A DNA stretch of 35,417 nucleotides from Silicimonas sp. (lineage in GTDB: Bacteria; Pseudomonadota; Alphaproteobacteria; Rhodobacterales; Rhodobacteraceae), in the NCBI GenBank assembly GCA_022340315.1, contig JAJDOD010000019.1, positions 1 to 35,417 of the forward strand, read 5' to 3'. This document shows positions 24,555-32,792 of this stretch, one piece after another. How positions within the stretch are numbered: position 1 is the stretch's first letter; each line of letters starts with the position of its first letter. The notes beneath the pieces are model-generated. The model ran no database searches, had not been told where the DNA came from, and was given only the letters and a program-made list of their open reading frames with translations. Position numbers and translations under genes: made by a program.

Positions 24555-26261
24555 ATGCGAATTACACAACTTGCTCTCGCCCTTGCCATCTCAGTTGGGC
24601 TTGGATCGGGATCATCACTTGCAGACAGCGGCAGCTACCTCGCGGCGCGAGCCGCAATTTCCGCCAGCGACTATGATGCCGCGGCACAATACTTTGCGCG
24701 GGCGCTGATCGACGACCCATCAAACCGCAGCATCCTTGAGAACGCCGCGGGCGCGTATATTGGCCTTGGCGACCTCGACCGCGCGGCGGAGGTCGCCCGC
24801 AGAATGGTAGCGGCGGGCTCAAGCGGACAGTTGGGCGGGCTCATCCTGGCCGGGGAAAGCGCCAAGGCCGAGGACTGGGACGCATTGCGTAACGGTCTGA
24901 CCGAGGGGGGCGAGGTAGGGCCGTTGTTCGATGGTCTGATCACGGCTTGGTCGCTTGTGGGGTCGGGAAAAATGACCGCTGCGCTCGATACCTTCGAGAA
25001 GGTGGCAGAGAGTTCGGGTGCGCAGGCGTTTGGTCTTTATCACAAGGCGCTCGCCCTGGCTTCGGTCGGCGATTTTGAAGGTGCGGCTAACATCTTCTCA
25101 GGAGACTCGGGCACCGAATTGACCCTCTCACGGCGCGGAATCGTCGCTTATGCAGAAGTCCTTAGCCAACTGGAACGCAACGGCGACGCCATCGACCTGA
25201 TTACAAAAAGTTTCGGCTCGACACTTGACCCATTCCTAGAAGACATCATGGCCCGTCTGACGAATGGAGAAACCATTGGTTTCGAGACGGTCACCTCTCC
25301 TTCCGATGGCGTTGCCGAGGTCTACTTTTCAATTGCCAACGCACTCAGATCAGAGGCTCAGCCGGCCTACACGGTCCTGTATTCACGAATTGCCGAGGCG
25401 ATCAGACCCGATCACATCGACGCCCTGCTGCTCTCCGCCGAACTGCTGGAGACACTTGGTCAATACGATCTGGCGACAGAAGTCTACGATCGCGTTCCGC
25501 GCGAAGATCCGTCTTTCCACGCCGCGGAAATCGGGCGGGCCGAGGCACTTCGGCGTTCCGGAAGGGACGAGTCTGCAATCGAGGTTTTGCAGCAGTTGAG
25601 CGAAAGCCACGGGCATCTGCCCTTGGTGCAAGTGACCCTGGGTGACACCTTGCGGGGAATGGAGCGGTTCGAGGACGCGCTCGTTGCATACAACAAGGCC
25701 ATTTCCCTGATTGAGACCCCGGAAGAGCAGCACTGGATCGTCTACTTCGCACGCGCCATCTCGTATGAGCGAACTGGCCAATGGGACCAGGCCGAAGCCG
25801 ATTTTCGCCAGGCTCTGGAACTTCGCCCGGATCAACCGCAGGTTCTGAACTATCTCGGGTATTCCTATCTCGAGATGCAGACCAACTACGACGAGGCTCT
25901 TGCCATGATCGAGCGTGCGGTCGAACTGAGGCCCGATTCCGGCTATATCATCGACTCGCTCGGCTGGGGCCTTTACCGGCTTGGCCGATACCAGGAGGCT
26001 GTCGGTCATATGGAAAACGCGGTTGAGAAGATGCCGGTCGATCCGATCGTCAATGATCATCTCGGTGATGTCTACTGGGCGGTCGGCAGGTATCGCGAGG
26101 CTGAATTCCAGTGGCACCGGGCCCTGTCGTTCGTCACTGACGATACGGATTTGAATGACATCGACCCGAACCGCATTCGTCGAAAGCTGGAGGTCGGTCT
26201 CTACAAGGTGCTTGAAGAAGAAGGCGCTCCGCCGCTCAAAGTCGCGAATGACGACGGTTGA
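24555..26261 (+). CDS. Exported tetratricopeptide-repeat protein
   Basis: A 568-residue protein with a signal peptide (MRITQLALALAISVGLGSG, cleavage probably after SLA) and helical repeats throughout. Repeats with TPR spacing are clearest at the C-terminus: DQAEADFRQALELRPDQPQVLNY, then DEALAMIERAVELRPDSGYI, then YQEAVGHMENAVEKMPVDPIV. TPR proteins act as scaffolds, and periplasmic or lipid-anchored ones often help outer-membrane or polymer assembly, but no partner is evident here. ATG 24555 is chosen because it starts the signal peptide; an upstream ATG adds 31 unlikely residues. It overlaps ispE by 14 bases, so translation may be coupled. Confidence 0.87.
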   Translation: MRITQLALALAISVGLGSGSSLADSGSYLAARAAISASDYDAAAQYFARALIDDPSNRSILENAAGAYIGLGDLDRAAEVARRMVAAGSSGQLGGLILAGESAKAEDWDALRNGLTEGGEVGPLFDGLITAWSLVGSGKMTAALDTFEKVAESSGAQAFGLYHKALALASVGDFEGAANIFSGDSGTELTLSRRGIVAYAEVLSQLERNGDAIDLITKSFGSTLDPFLEDIMARLTNGETIGFETVTSPSDGVAEVYFSIANALRSEAQPAYTVLYSRIAEAIRPDHIDALLLSAELLETLGQYDLATEVYDRVPREDPSFHAAEIGRAEALRRSGRDESAIEVLQQLSESHGHLPLVQVTLGDTLRGMERFEDALVAYNKAISLIETPEEQHWIVYFARAISYERTGQWDQAEADFRQALELRPDQPQVLNYLGYSYLEMQTNYDEALAMIERAVELRPDSGYIIDSLGWGLYRLGRYQEAVGHMENAVEKMPVDPIVNDHLGDVYWAVGRYREAEFQWHRALSFVTDDTDLNDIDPNRIRRKLEVGLYKVLEEEGAPPLKVANDDG

Positions 26262-27165
26262 GGTCTTTGCGCCGGCAAAGATCAACCTGACACTGCATGT
26301 GACCGGCCAGCGCGAGGACGGCTATCATCTGCTCGACAGCCTTGTGGCATTCGCAGGCGTCGGTGACTTGATAACCATCGCTGAAAGTGCGCTTCAATCC
26401 TTCGATGTGACAGGCCTCTTCGGTCCCGGCATTCCTGATGATGACGAAAACCTTGCACTGCGCGCCGCCCGTCTCGTCGACCTTCCACAGCCGGTCGCCA
26501 TTACACTTGAGAAGCGCCTTCCTCCAGCCTCGGGCATCGGTGGCGGTTCTGCCGACGCGGCCGCGGCGTTCCGAGGCGCGTTGGCCTTGCAGGTCCCTCA
26601 CATCGACTGGGACAACCCGGCTGAGACATTCTCGGAGAAGGCACTTGGCCCGATGGTGAAAGCGCTCGTGGCCTTGGGCGCGGACGTTCCAATGTGTTTG
26701 CAGCCCCACTCTTCACGTGTCCGCGGCATTGGAGAACGGATCGAGTTCCTTCGCGGCCTGCCTGACCTTCCAGCGGTTCTGGTCACGCCGCCAAATGCCG
26801 TGAGAACACCCGATGTCTTTCGTGCGCTGGAAAACAAGACGAACCCACCGATGCCCGAGAGCATTCCCGAGTTCGTTTCAGTCGAAGACTGCGCTGGGTG
26901 GCTCAAGGAGCAGCGCAACGACCTCCAGGAGGCGAGTACCGCGCTACTCCCGGTAATTGCCGACGTGATCGAGGCGATTGAGGCGCAGCCAGGGGTCCTG
27001 ATAGCACGCATGTCGGGCTCGGGCGCCACATGTTTCGGCGTATTTCGGGACTGGGAGAGCGCCGAGGCCGCTGCTTCGGCAATATTCGCCGCGTCCAACA
27101 GGTGGTGGGTGGCGGCTTGTATCCTCGGAGGCCAGTTCGGCCGCGCGATGCCAAAGTTCAGTTGA
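26248..27165 (+). CDS. ispE: 4-diphosphocytidyl-2-C-methyl-D-erythritol kinase
   Basis: A 305-residue GHMP kinase of the MEP isoprenoid pathway. It shows APAKINLTLHVTGQREDGYH at the N-terminus (K11 and neighbouring residues bind substrate), the ATP-binding PPASGIGGGSADAAAAF (92-108), D144 in LGADVPMCL as the likely catalytic acid, and MSGSGATCFGVF near the end. ATG 26248 gives MTTVEVFAPAKIN and overlaps the TPR gene by 14 bases. The 3' end overlaps the convergent polyprenyl synthase gene by eight bases. Confidence 0.95.
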   Translation: MTTVEVFAPAKINLTLHVTGQREDGYHLLDSLVAFAGVGDLITIAESALQSFDVTGLFGPGIPDDDENLALRAARLVDLPQPVAITLEKRLPPASGIGGGSADAAAAFRGALALQVPHIDWDNPAETFSEKALGPMVKALVALGADVPMCLQPHSSRVRGIGERIEFLRGLPDLPAVLVTPPNAVRTPDVFRALENKTNPPMPESIPEFVSVEDCAGWLKEQRNDLQEASTALLPVIADVIEAIEAQPGVLIARMSGSGATCFGVFRDWESAEAAASAIFAASNRWWVAACILGGQFGRAMPKFS

Positions 27166-28165
27166 TCCGCGCAACCACGTACTCGGCCAGGTCCGTCAGC
27201 ATGTCGCGCAAGGGATGCTCGGGCAGAACCGTCAGGGCGCTTCTTGCCCTTGCCGACCACTCCAGGGCCTCGGCTCGGGTCGTTTCCATCGTGCGGTGCC
27301 TGGCGATCAGACGCAAAGCCTCGTCGAGATCACCATCGCGCTGGTCGCCCTTCTCGATGGTCCTTTTCCAGAAAGCCCTCTCATCCGCGTCCGCTTTTGC
27401 GATCGCCTTGATGACCGGCAGGGTCAGTTTGCGTTCCCGGAAATCGTCACCCAGGTTCTTGCCGGTCGCGCTTGCATCGCCACCGTAATCGAGCAGGTCG
27501 TCGGCAATCTGGAAGGCTATGCCCAATGCGTCGCCATAGGTGCGCAAGGCGTGGATCTGCGGCTCGGTGGCGTCTGAAATCACGCCGCCGACTTCTGCGG
27601 CCGCCGCGAAGAGAGCGGCTGTTTTTCCACGCACAACCTTGAGATAGATGTCTTCCGTGGTCGCGAGATTGGCTGCCGCAGTCAGCTGCAGAACCTCGCC
27701 TTCGGCAATCGTGGCGGCGGCATCAGCAAGGATATCCAAAACCTTGAGTGAACCCGTGGCGGTCATCAACTGAAATGACCGCGCGAAAAGGTAATCTCCG
27801 ACCAGCACCGATGACTTGTTGTCCCAAAGCAGGTTGGCCGTGGGCCTTCCACGGCGCTGACCGCTTTCGTCTACCACGTCATCGTGAAGAAGCGTGGCGG
27901 TATGAATGAACTCGACAGTGGCGGCAAGCCGGTGGTGGTTCACGCCTTGATAACCACAGAGCCGTGCCGCCGCGAGCGTCAGCATCGGCCGAACACGCTT
28001 GCCGCCTGCATCGACCAGGTGCGCGGTCACTTCGGGGATGCGCGGCGCATGCTCGGATGCCATGCGTTCGCGGATGAGCGCGTCGACAGCAGCAAGGTCC
28101 GACCGAAGGTGCTCGGCCAGCCTTTCATGCGGTTTCGTGGATGTGTCGGTGTCCAGGCTCATCAT
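27158..28165 (-). CDS. Long-chain polyprenyl diphosphate synthase
   Basis: A 335-residue trans-prenyltransferase that builds the side chain for quinones. The two aspartate motifs are D95-D96-x-x-D99 (LLHDDVVDE) and D222-D223-x-x-D226 (IADDLLDYGGD), with GGKRVRP at 55-61. The residue five before the first motif is a small alanine (A90), which in this family goes with long products, so an octa- or decaprenyl synthase is likelier than FPP or GGPP synthase. Rhodobacterales usually make ubiquinone-10, hence probably decaprenyl. A second ATG at 28162 could be the start. Divergent from DUF2007 by 52 bases. Confidence 0.92.
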   Translation of the reverse strand: MMSLDTDTSTKPHERLAEHLRSDLAAVDALIRERMASEHAPRIPEVTAHLVDAGGKRVRPMLTLAAARLCGYQGVNHHRLAATVEFIHTATLLHDDVVDESGQRRGRPTANLLWDNKSSVLVGDYLFARSFQLMTATGSLKVLDILADAAATIAEGEVLQLTAAANLATTEDIYLKVVRGKTAALFAAAAEVGGVISDATEPQIHALRTYGDALGIAFQIADDLLDYGGDASATGKNLGDDFRERKLTLPVIKAIAKADADERAFWKRTIEKGDQRDGDLDEALRLIARHRTMETTRAEALEWSARARSALTVLPEHPLRDMLTDLAEYVVARIN

Positions 28166-28217
28166 ATCATCGTCAGAATGCTCGACAAACGCGCCGGTCT
28201 ATCCTTATGTCCACCCC

Positions 28218-28433
28218 ATGAGGGACCTTTTGCGCACCAACGACCCCACAATGATCGCCTTTGCCAAGGCCCTGCTTGAAGGCGAGGATATAGACTGCTT
28301 CGAGATGGACGTCCATATGAGCGTTTTGGAGGGCTCCATTGGCGTCCTGCCGCGCCGGTTGATGGTACGGGAGGCCGATCATTTCCGCGCAAGCATCATT
28401 CTGAAGGATAATGATCTCCCGGTCGAAGAGTGA
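28218..28433 (+). CDS. DUF2007 family small protein
   Basis: A 71-residue protein beginning MRDLLRTNDPTMIAFAKALLE and containing EDIDCFEMDVHMSVLEGSIG and PRRLMVREADHFRA. This pattern (a helix that scans sequence position, then G-I/P-R-R-h-h-V) fits DUF2007, annotated elsewhere as a putative signal-transducing small domain. I see no export signal. The stop overlaps the methyltransferase start (GTGA, 28430-28433), so the two are probably expressed together. Function is unknown. Confidence 0.82.
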   Translation: MRDLLRTNDPTMIAFAKALLEGEDIDCFEMDVHMSVLEGSIGVLPRRLMVREADHFRASIILKDNDLPVEE

Positions 28434-29182
28434 TGGAAACCACGCGCGACGCGTTTCTCGGTAAACGGTTGCAAGTGCTCCAACCGGCGAGCGGCTATCG
28501 GGCCGGGGCGGATCCCGTGTTCCTGGCGGCATCCTTGTCCGCGGTACCGGGAGAGACCGTTCTGGACCTGGGCTGCGGTGTCGGTGTCGCGATGCTGTGC
28601 CTGCAGACGAGGCTTCCAGGGCTGATATTGACCGGGGTCGAGATCCAACCCGAGTTGGCTGCCCTGGCTCGAAGGAACTTGGCCGAAAACGGCTTTGAAG
28701 GGAGCATCTACGATACAGACGCGTCCGACCTTCCTGCAGAGTTGAAAGCCCAAACCTTCGATCACGTGATGACGAACCCACCTTTTTTCCAACGCGAGGT
28801 CGGCACCAATGCCCGAAATCCAAGTCGCGAGGCGGGGCGCGGGGAAACAATAGATCTGGGCAGGTGGATCGGAATTGCTCTGCGTCGTCTCAGGCCGGGT
28901 GGTACATTGGTCATGGTCAATCGCATCGAGCGACTGCCGGATTGCCTGTCATCCATGAATGGCCGTCTCGGAGACCTGCGTATTCTGCCACTTTCTGCCC
29001 GAACGGGTCGCCCCGCGAAACTCTTTATTCTCAAGGGGAAAAAGGGTGCCGGGGGGCAACTTGCGCTGCTCCCTCCTTTGGTGCTGCACCGAGGCGCGGC
29101 GCATGAGAGAGATGGCGAGAGCTACACCCCCGAAGCGCAGGCCGTGCTGCGGCAAGGTCGAGGTCTGGAGTTCGATAGTTAA
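28430..29182 (+). CDS. TrmN6-like tRNA1(Val) A37 N6-methyltransferase
   Basis: A 249-250 residue class I SAM-dependent methyltransferase. Motif I is DLGCGVG (45-51 counted from ATG 28433), and NPPFF at 115-119 is the N6-adenine-type N-P-P-[YF] motif. The YRAGADPVFLAASL segment near the N-terminus is typical of the TrmN6/COG4123 group, which methylates tRNA1(Val) at A37. GTG 28430 is the alternative start and would overlap the DUF2007 stop as GTGA. The substrate is inferred from family. Confidence 0.85.
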   Translation: MMETTRDAFLGKRLQVLQPASGYRAGADPVFLAASLSAVPGETVLDLGCGVGVAMLCLQTRLPGLILTGVEIQPELAALARRNLAENGFEGSIYDTDASDLPAELKAQTFDHVMTNPPFFQREVGTNARNPSREAGRGETIDLGRWIGIALRRLRPGGTLVMVNRIERLPDCLSSMNGRLGDLRILPLSARTGRPAKLFILKGKKGAGGQLALLPPLVLHRGAAHERDGESYTPEAQAVLRQGRGLEFDS

Positions 29183-29283
29183 CTTTCTGGCAAGGGTTTC
29201 GGCACAGTTTTGCCGTGGCGCGTGACACGAATCGGTTTTCGTGCTGCACTTGACCTACTCGCGACCCAAACAGGAGGACGACG

Positions 29284-29448
29284 ATGAGCTTGAGTTCACA
29301 CCTTCAGGAACTCCGCAAGAAACACGAACATCTCTCAATGGAAGTCGAAGAGGCGCAGCGCAGCCCGGCTTTCGACGACCTCCAGCTAACCGCGCTCAAG
29401 AAGCAGAAGCTCAAGCTCAAGGAAGAAATCGAGCGACTTTCTCATTAG
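29284..29448 (+). CDS. DUF465 (YdcH-like) small protein
   Basis: A 54-residue protein too short for most gene callers' comfort but well supported. It reads MSLSSHLQELRKKHEHLSM and later LTALKKQKLKLKEEIERL, a helical hairpin like DUF465/YdcH proteins. AGGAGG at 29272-29277 is seven bases before ATG 29284. The helices are highly charged and probably form a coiled coil. It follows the methyltransferase by 101 bases in the same direction and is convergent with the LysR gene. Function is unknown. Confidence 0.83.
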   Translation: MSLSSHLQELRKKHEHLSMEVEEAQRSPAFDDLQLTALKKQKLKLKEEIERLSH

Positions 29449-29458
29449 ACGAACTGGA

Positions 29459-30382
29459 TCAGACGAACCGTCGATCGGTCTCGAGTGACCGTATTTCAAG
29501 GAATTCGGTCTCGATCCAGTCAAGAAATGCGCTGACGTGCGGCCTTGTTTCGGTCCCCTCGGGGCAGACAAGCCTGTAGCTGTTCGTTGACGACAGAGTA
29601 GCGTCGAACGGCATGACAAGCCGACCGTCGCGCAGGGCGCCTTCAGTGAGGCTGGCACGTCCCATCAAGGCTCCCGCACCGGCAATTGCTGCGCCAACGG
29701 CAAGGTCAGGCGTATTGAAACTGGCGATCTGCTGGTCCGGCTGGCCCAGGCCGGCCGCCTTGAACCATGATGCCCAACCGATCGCGCGATCCACGCGCTC
29801 GGTCACTTCATCGACAAGCAATACGCAGTTTTTCAGGTCTTCGGGCGCACTGATCCTTTCAGCAAGCGCGGGCGCCATCATGGGCGTCGCCCAGTCATTG
29901 CCGAGCGGCTTTACATAGAGCCCTTCTGCCGACGCCTGTCCGAAACGAATGGCGACGTCGATCTCGTCCCGGTCGAAATCGAGGACCTTAAGGCTGGCCG
30001 ACAAGCGAAGCTCGATGTCCGGATGGGCTGCGGCAAATGAAAACAACCTTGGTGCAAGCCAAAGCGAAGTAAAACCCGGGCCCGAGGTGACGGTCAGGTG
30101 TCTTTGATCTCCTAACCGTCGCGCGGCCCTCCAAGCCGAACTCAACGCGTCAAAGCCGGCCGATGCTCCGGGTGCCAGCACGCGCCCGGCCTCGGTCAGT
30201 TCGACAGCCCGGTTGAGGCGCCGGAATACAGGCTGGCCGAGATGCTCTTCAAGCGACTTGATCTGGAACGACAGTGCGGCAGGTGTGACGTTCAATTCCT
30301 CGGCCGCTCTCGCGAAGGAAAGGTATCTCGCCGCGGCCTCAAAGGCTCGAAGGGCGGTGAGGGGTGGAAGGCGGTCGGACAT
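29459..30382 (-). CDS. LysR-family transcriptional regulator (GcvA-like)
   Basis: A 307-residue regulator with an N-terminal winged helix (RLPPLTALRAFEAAARYLSF, then AAEELNVTPAALSFQIKSLEEHLG) and a C-terminal effector-binding domain from about residue 90. The GQPVFRRLNRAVELTEAGR stretch after the helix-turn-helix is characteristic, and the overall pattern resembles GcvA-type regulators. ATG 30382 gives MSDRLPPLTALRAFE; the upstream in-frame ATG at 30442 adds 20 residues into the divergent promoter region. It is divergent from a 33-residue protein gene at 30493, a common arrangement for LysR regulators and their targets. Effector unknown. Confidence 0.88.
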   Translation of the reverse strand: MSDRLPPLTALRAFEAAARYLSFARAAEELNVTPAALSFQIKSLEEHLGQPVFRRLNRAVELTEAGRVLAPGASAGFDALSSAWRAARRLGDQRHLTVTSGPGFTSLWLAPRLFSFAAAHPDIELRLSASLKVLDFDRDEIDVAIRFGQASAEGLYVKPLGNDWATPMMAPALAERISAPEDLKNCVLLVDEVTERVDRAIGWASWFKAAGLGQPDQQIASFNTPDLAVGAAIAGAGALMGRASLTEGALRDGRLVMPFDATLSSTNSYRLVCPEGTETRPHVSAFLDWIETEFLEIRSLETDRRFV

Positions 30383-30492
30383 CCCACACAAGTATAACTT
30401 AACTGAAGGTTGGTAAAGTCTCGTTTGTAGTAACGTAGGCAAGCGCGCATAGTGGCGTCAGTTCAGATATTCCTATCCAATGAGGTCCCCAG

Positions 30493-30594
30493 ATGTACGA
30501 ACCCACTGCCAACTCGCGCACCCGCGACGCCATCCGCACCGCCCACGAGGAACGTGCACAGGCATTTGCCCGCATCTTCCGTGTCTTCCGGTAA
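30493..30594 (+). CDS. 33-residue Arg-rich small protein opposite a LysR gene
   Basis: A short frame that reads MYEPTANSRTRDAIRTAHEE and ends in RIFRVFR. GAGG at 30482-30485 is seven bases before ATG 30493, and a strong bidirectional terminator (30621-30650) follows the stop, so it has the full outline of a gene. The sequence is one amphipathic, positively charged helix. Short Arg-rich proteins of this sort occur in Rhodobacterales and some are DUF1127-like RNA-associated proteins, but this one matches no domain by eye. Its position divergent from the LysR gene suggests control by it. Confidence 0.62.
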   Translation: MYEPTANSRTRDAIRTAHEERAQAFARIFRVFR

Positions 30595-30620
30595 TCGTTG
30601 CAAGCCTTCCGGAGCCACGA

Positions 30621-30650
30621 AAAGGGCCGGTCCCGAAGGACCGGCCCTTT
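30621..30650. terminator. Strong bidirectional terminator
   Basis: AAAGGGCCGGTCC (30621-30633) pairs perfectly with GGACCGGCCCTTT (30638-30650) around a CGAA tetraloop, a 13-bp stem flanked by A- and T-rich ends. It lies between the small + gene (stop 30594) and the phaB stop on the minus strand (30672) and can serve both. The T-run is short (TTT), so some of the efficiency would come from stem strength. Confidence 0.85.
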
Positions 30651-30671
30651 GCAATTCTAGTCTGTCAGGGA

Positions 30672-31394
30672 TCAGACGAAGAACTGTGCCCCATTGGCCG
30701 AGATTGTTGATCCGTTGATAAAGCCTGCATCCTCGGACGCCAGGAAGGTAACGCAACGCGCGATCTCGTCCGGTTCGCCAAGCCGACCAGCCGGTATTCC
30801 CGCGATGATCTTTTCGCGCACGTTTTCCGGCACCGCCATCACCATCTCGGTGGCGATATATCCCGGGCAGACGGCGTTGGCGGTTATCCCGGCCCGTGCC
30901 CCTTCCTGCGCCAGGGACTTGACGATCCCGAGATCGCCGGCCTTGGTCGCCGCATAGTTTACCTGGCCGAATTGGCCTTTCTGGCCGTTGATCGAGGAAA
31001 TCACGATCACGCGTCCGAACTTGCGCTCGCGCATTCCCGGCCAGACCGGATGAACGGTGTTGAAGACACCGGTCAGGTTCGTGTCGATCACCTCTTTCCA
31101 GGCTTCCGGGGTCATCTTGTGAAACGGCGCGTCGCGGGTGATCCCCGCATTCGCCACGACCACATCAATCGGGCCAAGGTCGGCTTCGACCTGCGCAATT
31201 CCGGCCTTCGATGCTTCGTAGTCGGCCACGTTCCATTTGTAGGTCTTGATCCCCGTCTCTGCCGTGAAGGCCGCGGCCTTCTCGTCGTTTCCGGCATAGG
31301 TCGCGGCAACCTCGTAGCCTTCGGCCTTCAGCGCCTTGGAGATTGCTTCGCCGATGCCGCGCGAGCCTCCGGTGACCAGTGCAACACGTCCCAT
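30672..31394 (-). CDS. phaB: Acetoacetyl-CoA reductase
   Basis: A 240-residue short-chain dehydrogenase that reduces acetoacetyl-CoA to (R)-3-hydroxybutyryl-CoA for polyhydroxybutyrate. The cofactor loop is GGSRGIG (9-15) and the catalytic triad S134-Y147-K151 in VISSINGQKG...NYAATKAG has the same spacing as in Cupriavidus PhaB. I chose ATG 31394 because GGAGG lies seven bases before it; ATG 31400 is one base from that site. The ending NGAQFFV is unusual but intact. It follows phaA in an operon, with a hairpin repeat between them. No phaC is visible. Confidence 0.93.
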   Translation of the reverse strand: MGRVALVTGGSRGIGEAISKALKAEGYEVAATYAGNDEKAAAFTAETGIKTYKWNVADYEASKAGIAQVEADLGPIDVVVANAGITRDAPFHKMTPEAWKEVIDTNLTGVFNTVHPVWPGMRERKFGRVIVISSINGQKGQFGQVNYAATKAGDLGIVKSLAQEGARAGITANAVCPGYIATEMVMAVPENVREKIIAGIPAGRLGEPDEIARCVTFLASEDAGFINGSTISANGAQFFV

Positions 31395-31430
31395 TTTCAT
31401 TCCTCCGTTTGAAGTCTTTCCGCCATAGGA

Positions 31431-31485
31431 CCTTCATCGGTCCTCAAATATCCTGGGGGAGTGCGAGGGGGTGAAACCCCCTCGC
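31431..31485 (-). repeat. Hairpin-plus-tail intergenic element between phaA and phaB
   Basis: On the minus strand GCGAGGGGG (31485-31477) pairs with CCCCCTCGC (31471-31463) around a TTTCA loop, then a 24-base tail (31454-31431) starts AGGATATTTGAGG and ends GATGAAGG. The tail differs by one base from that at 11028-11051 before ureF and the loop is the same, while the stem bases differ but remain fully paired. This looks like one element family with covarying stems. Here the ATG in the tail is not the phaB start, which is 37 bases further on. Confidence 0.8.
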
Positions 31486-31519
31486 CGTCGCGACGCCGAT
31501 CAGGCGGCGCAACCCATGC

Positions 31520-32692
31520 TTAGCGCTCGACGCAGAGTGCGACACCCATGCCGCCGCCGATGCAAAGCGTGGCGAGGCCCTTCTTGGCGTCGCGCCGCTT
31601 CATCTCGAAGAGCAGCGTGTTCAGAACACGGGCGCCGGACGCTCCGATCGGGTGACCGATGGCAATCGCTCCGCCATTGACGTTCACGATCGACGGGTCC
31701 CAGCCCATGTCCTTGTTGACCGCGCAGGCCTGTGCCGCGAAGGCCTCGTTGGCTTCCACGAGATCAAGGTCCTCGACCTTCCACCCGGCTTTCTCAAGCG
31801 CCTTGCGCGAGGCGTGGATCGGGCCGACGCCCATGATCGAGGGATCAAGGCCGGCGGTCGCGTAGGACGCGATCCGCGCCATCGGCTCGATGCCGCGTTT
31901 CTCGGCTTCGTCGGCGCTCATCAGCAGGACGCCAGCCGCGCCGTCGTTGATGCCCGAGGCATTGGCCGCGGTAACAGAGCCGTCCTTGGTGAAGGCCGGC
32001 CGAAGTTTCTGCATGTTCTCGATGGTTGCGCCGTGGCGGATGTATTCGTCCTTGTCCACCACGATGTCGCCCTTGCGGGTCTTGATCGTGAACGGCGTAA
32101 TTTCATCGTCGAACTTGCCGGCCTTCTGCGCGGCCTCGGCCTTGTTCTGGCTGGCCAACGCGAATTCGTCCTGTTGCTCGCGGCTGATCTGCCATTTCTC
32201 GGCGACGTTTTCGGCGGTCTGGCCCATGTGATAGCCGTTGAAGGCGTCCCAGAGCCCATCCTTGATCATGGTGTCGATCAGCTTCAGGTCGCCCATCTTC
32301 TGCCCTTGGCGAATTGCTTGCGCATGCGGGCTCATCGACATGTTTTCCTGCCCGCCGGCAGCAATGATCGCTGCATCGCCAAGCTGGATGTGCTGGGCAC
32401 CGAGTGCCACGGCGCGCAGCCCCGAACCACAGACCTGGTTGATGCCCCAGGCGGCGCTTTCGATGGGAAGTCCGGCATTGATATGGGCCTGGCGCGCGGG
32501 GTTCTGGCCCTGCGCCGCGGTCAGGACCTGTCCGAGAATGGTTTCCGAGACATCCGATTTTTCAACGCCCGCCCGCTCGACCAGCGCCTCGAGCATCGCG
32601 GCTCCTAGGTCGTGCGCGGGGGTATTGGCAAAACTGCCGTTGAAGCTTCCGACGGCCGTACGCGCGGCAGAAGCGATGACGACATTGGTCAT
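31520..32692 (-). CDS. phaA: Acetyl-CoA acetyltransferase (beta-ketothiolase)
   Basis: A 390-residue thiolase that condenses two acetyl-CoA to acetoacetyl-CoA. The nucleophile is C88 in [10 protein letters not shown], and H347 ([13 protein letters not shown]) and C377 (TLCIGGGMG) complete the site, matching the Zoogloea enzyme to within one position. [15 protein letters not shown] and [13 protein letters not shown] are further family marks. GAGGAGG is seven bases before ATG 32692. With phaB downstream this supports polyhydroxybutyrate metabolism, although the same enzyme can degrade acetoacetyl-CoA. Confidence 0.96.
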   Translation of the reverse strand: MTNVVIASAARTAVGSFNGSFANTPAHDLGAAMLEALVERAGVEKSDVSETILGQVLTAAQGQNPARQAHINAGLPIESAAWGINQVCGSGLRAVALGAQHIQLGDAAIIAAGGQENMSMSPHAQAIRQGQKMGDLKLIDTMIKDGLWDAFNGYHMGQTAENVAEKWQISREQQDEFALASQNKAEAAQKAGKFDDEITPFTIKTRKGDIVVDKDEYIRHGATIENMQKLRPAFTKDGSVTAANASGINDGAAGVLLMSADEAEKRGIEPMARIASYATAGLDPSIMGVGPIHASRKALEKAGWKVEDLDLVEANEAFAAQACAVNKDMGWDPSIVNVNGGAIAIGHPIGASGARVLNTLLFEMKRRDAKKGLATLCIGGGMGVALCVER

Positions 32693-32742
32693 GAATTATC
32701 CTCCTCAGGGGCGGTTAAACCTGCGATGTACGTCTATTTATT

Positions 32743-32757
32743 CCACCCAGCGGGTGG
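32743..32757. repeat. Small hairpin between soeC-like gene and phaA
   Basis: CCACCC-AGC-GGGTGG is a perfect 6-bp stem. It lies in the 100-base gap after the stop of the anchor-subunit gene and before phaA, both on the minus strand. On that strand it is followed by AATAAATAG, not a clean T-run, so it is at best a weak terminator. Confidence 0.3.
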
Positions 32758-32792
32758 GGTACACCGCTTTCCTGCGAATACCCGCTATGCTG

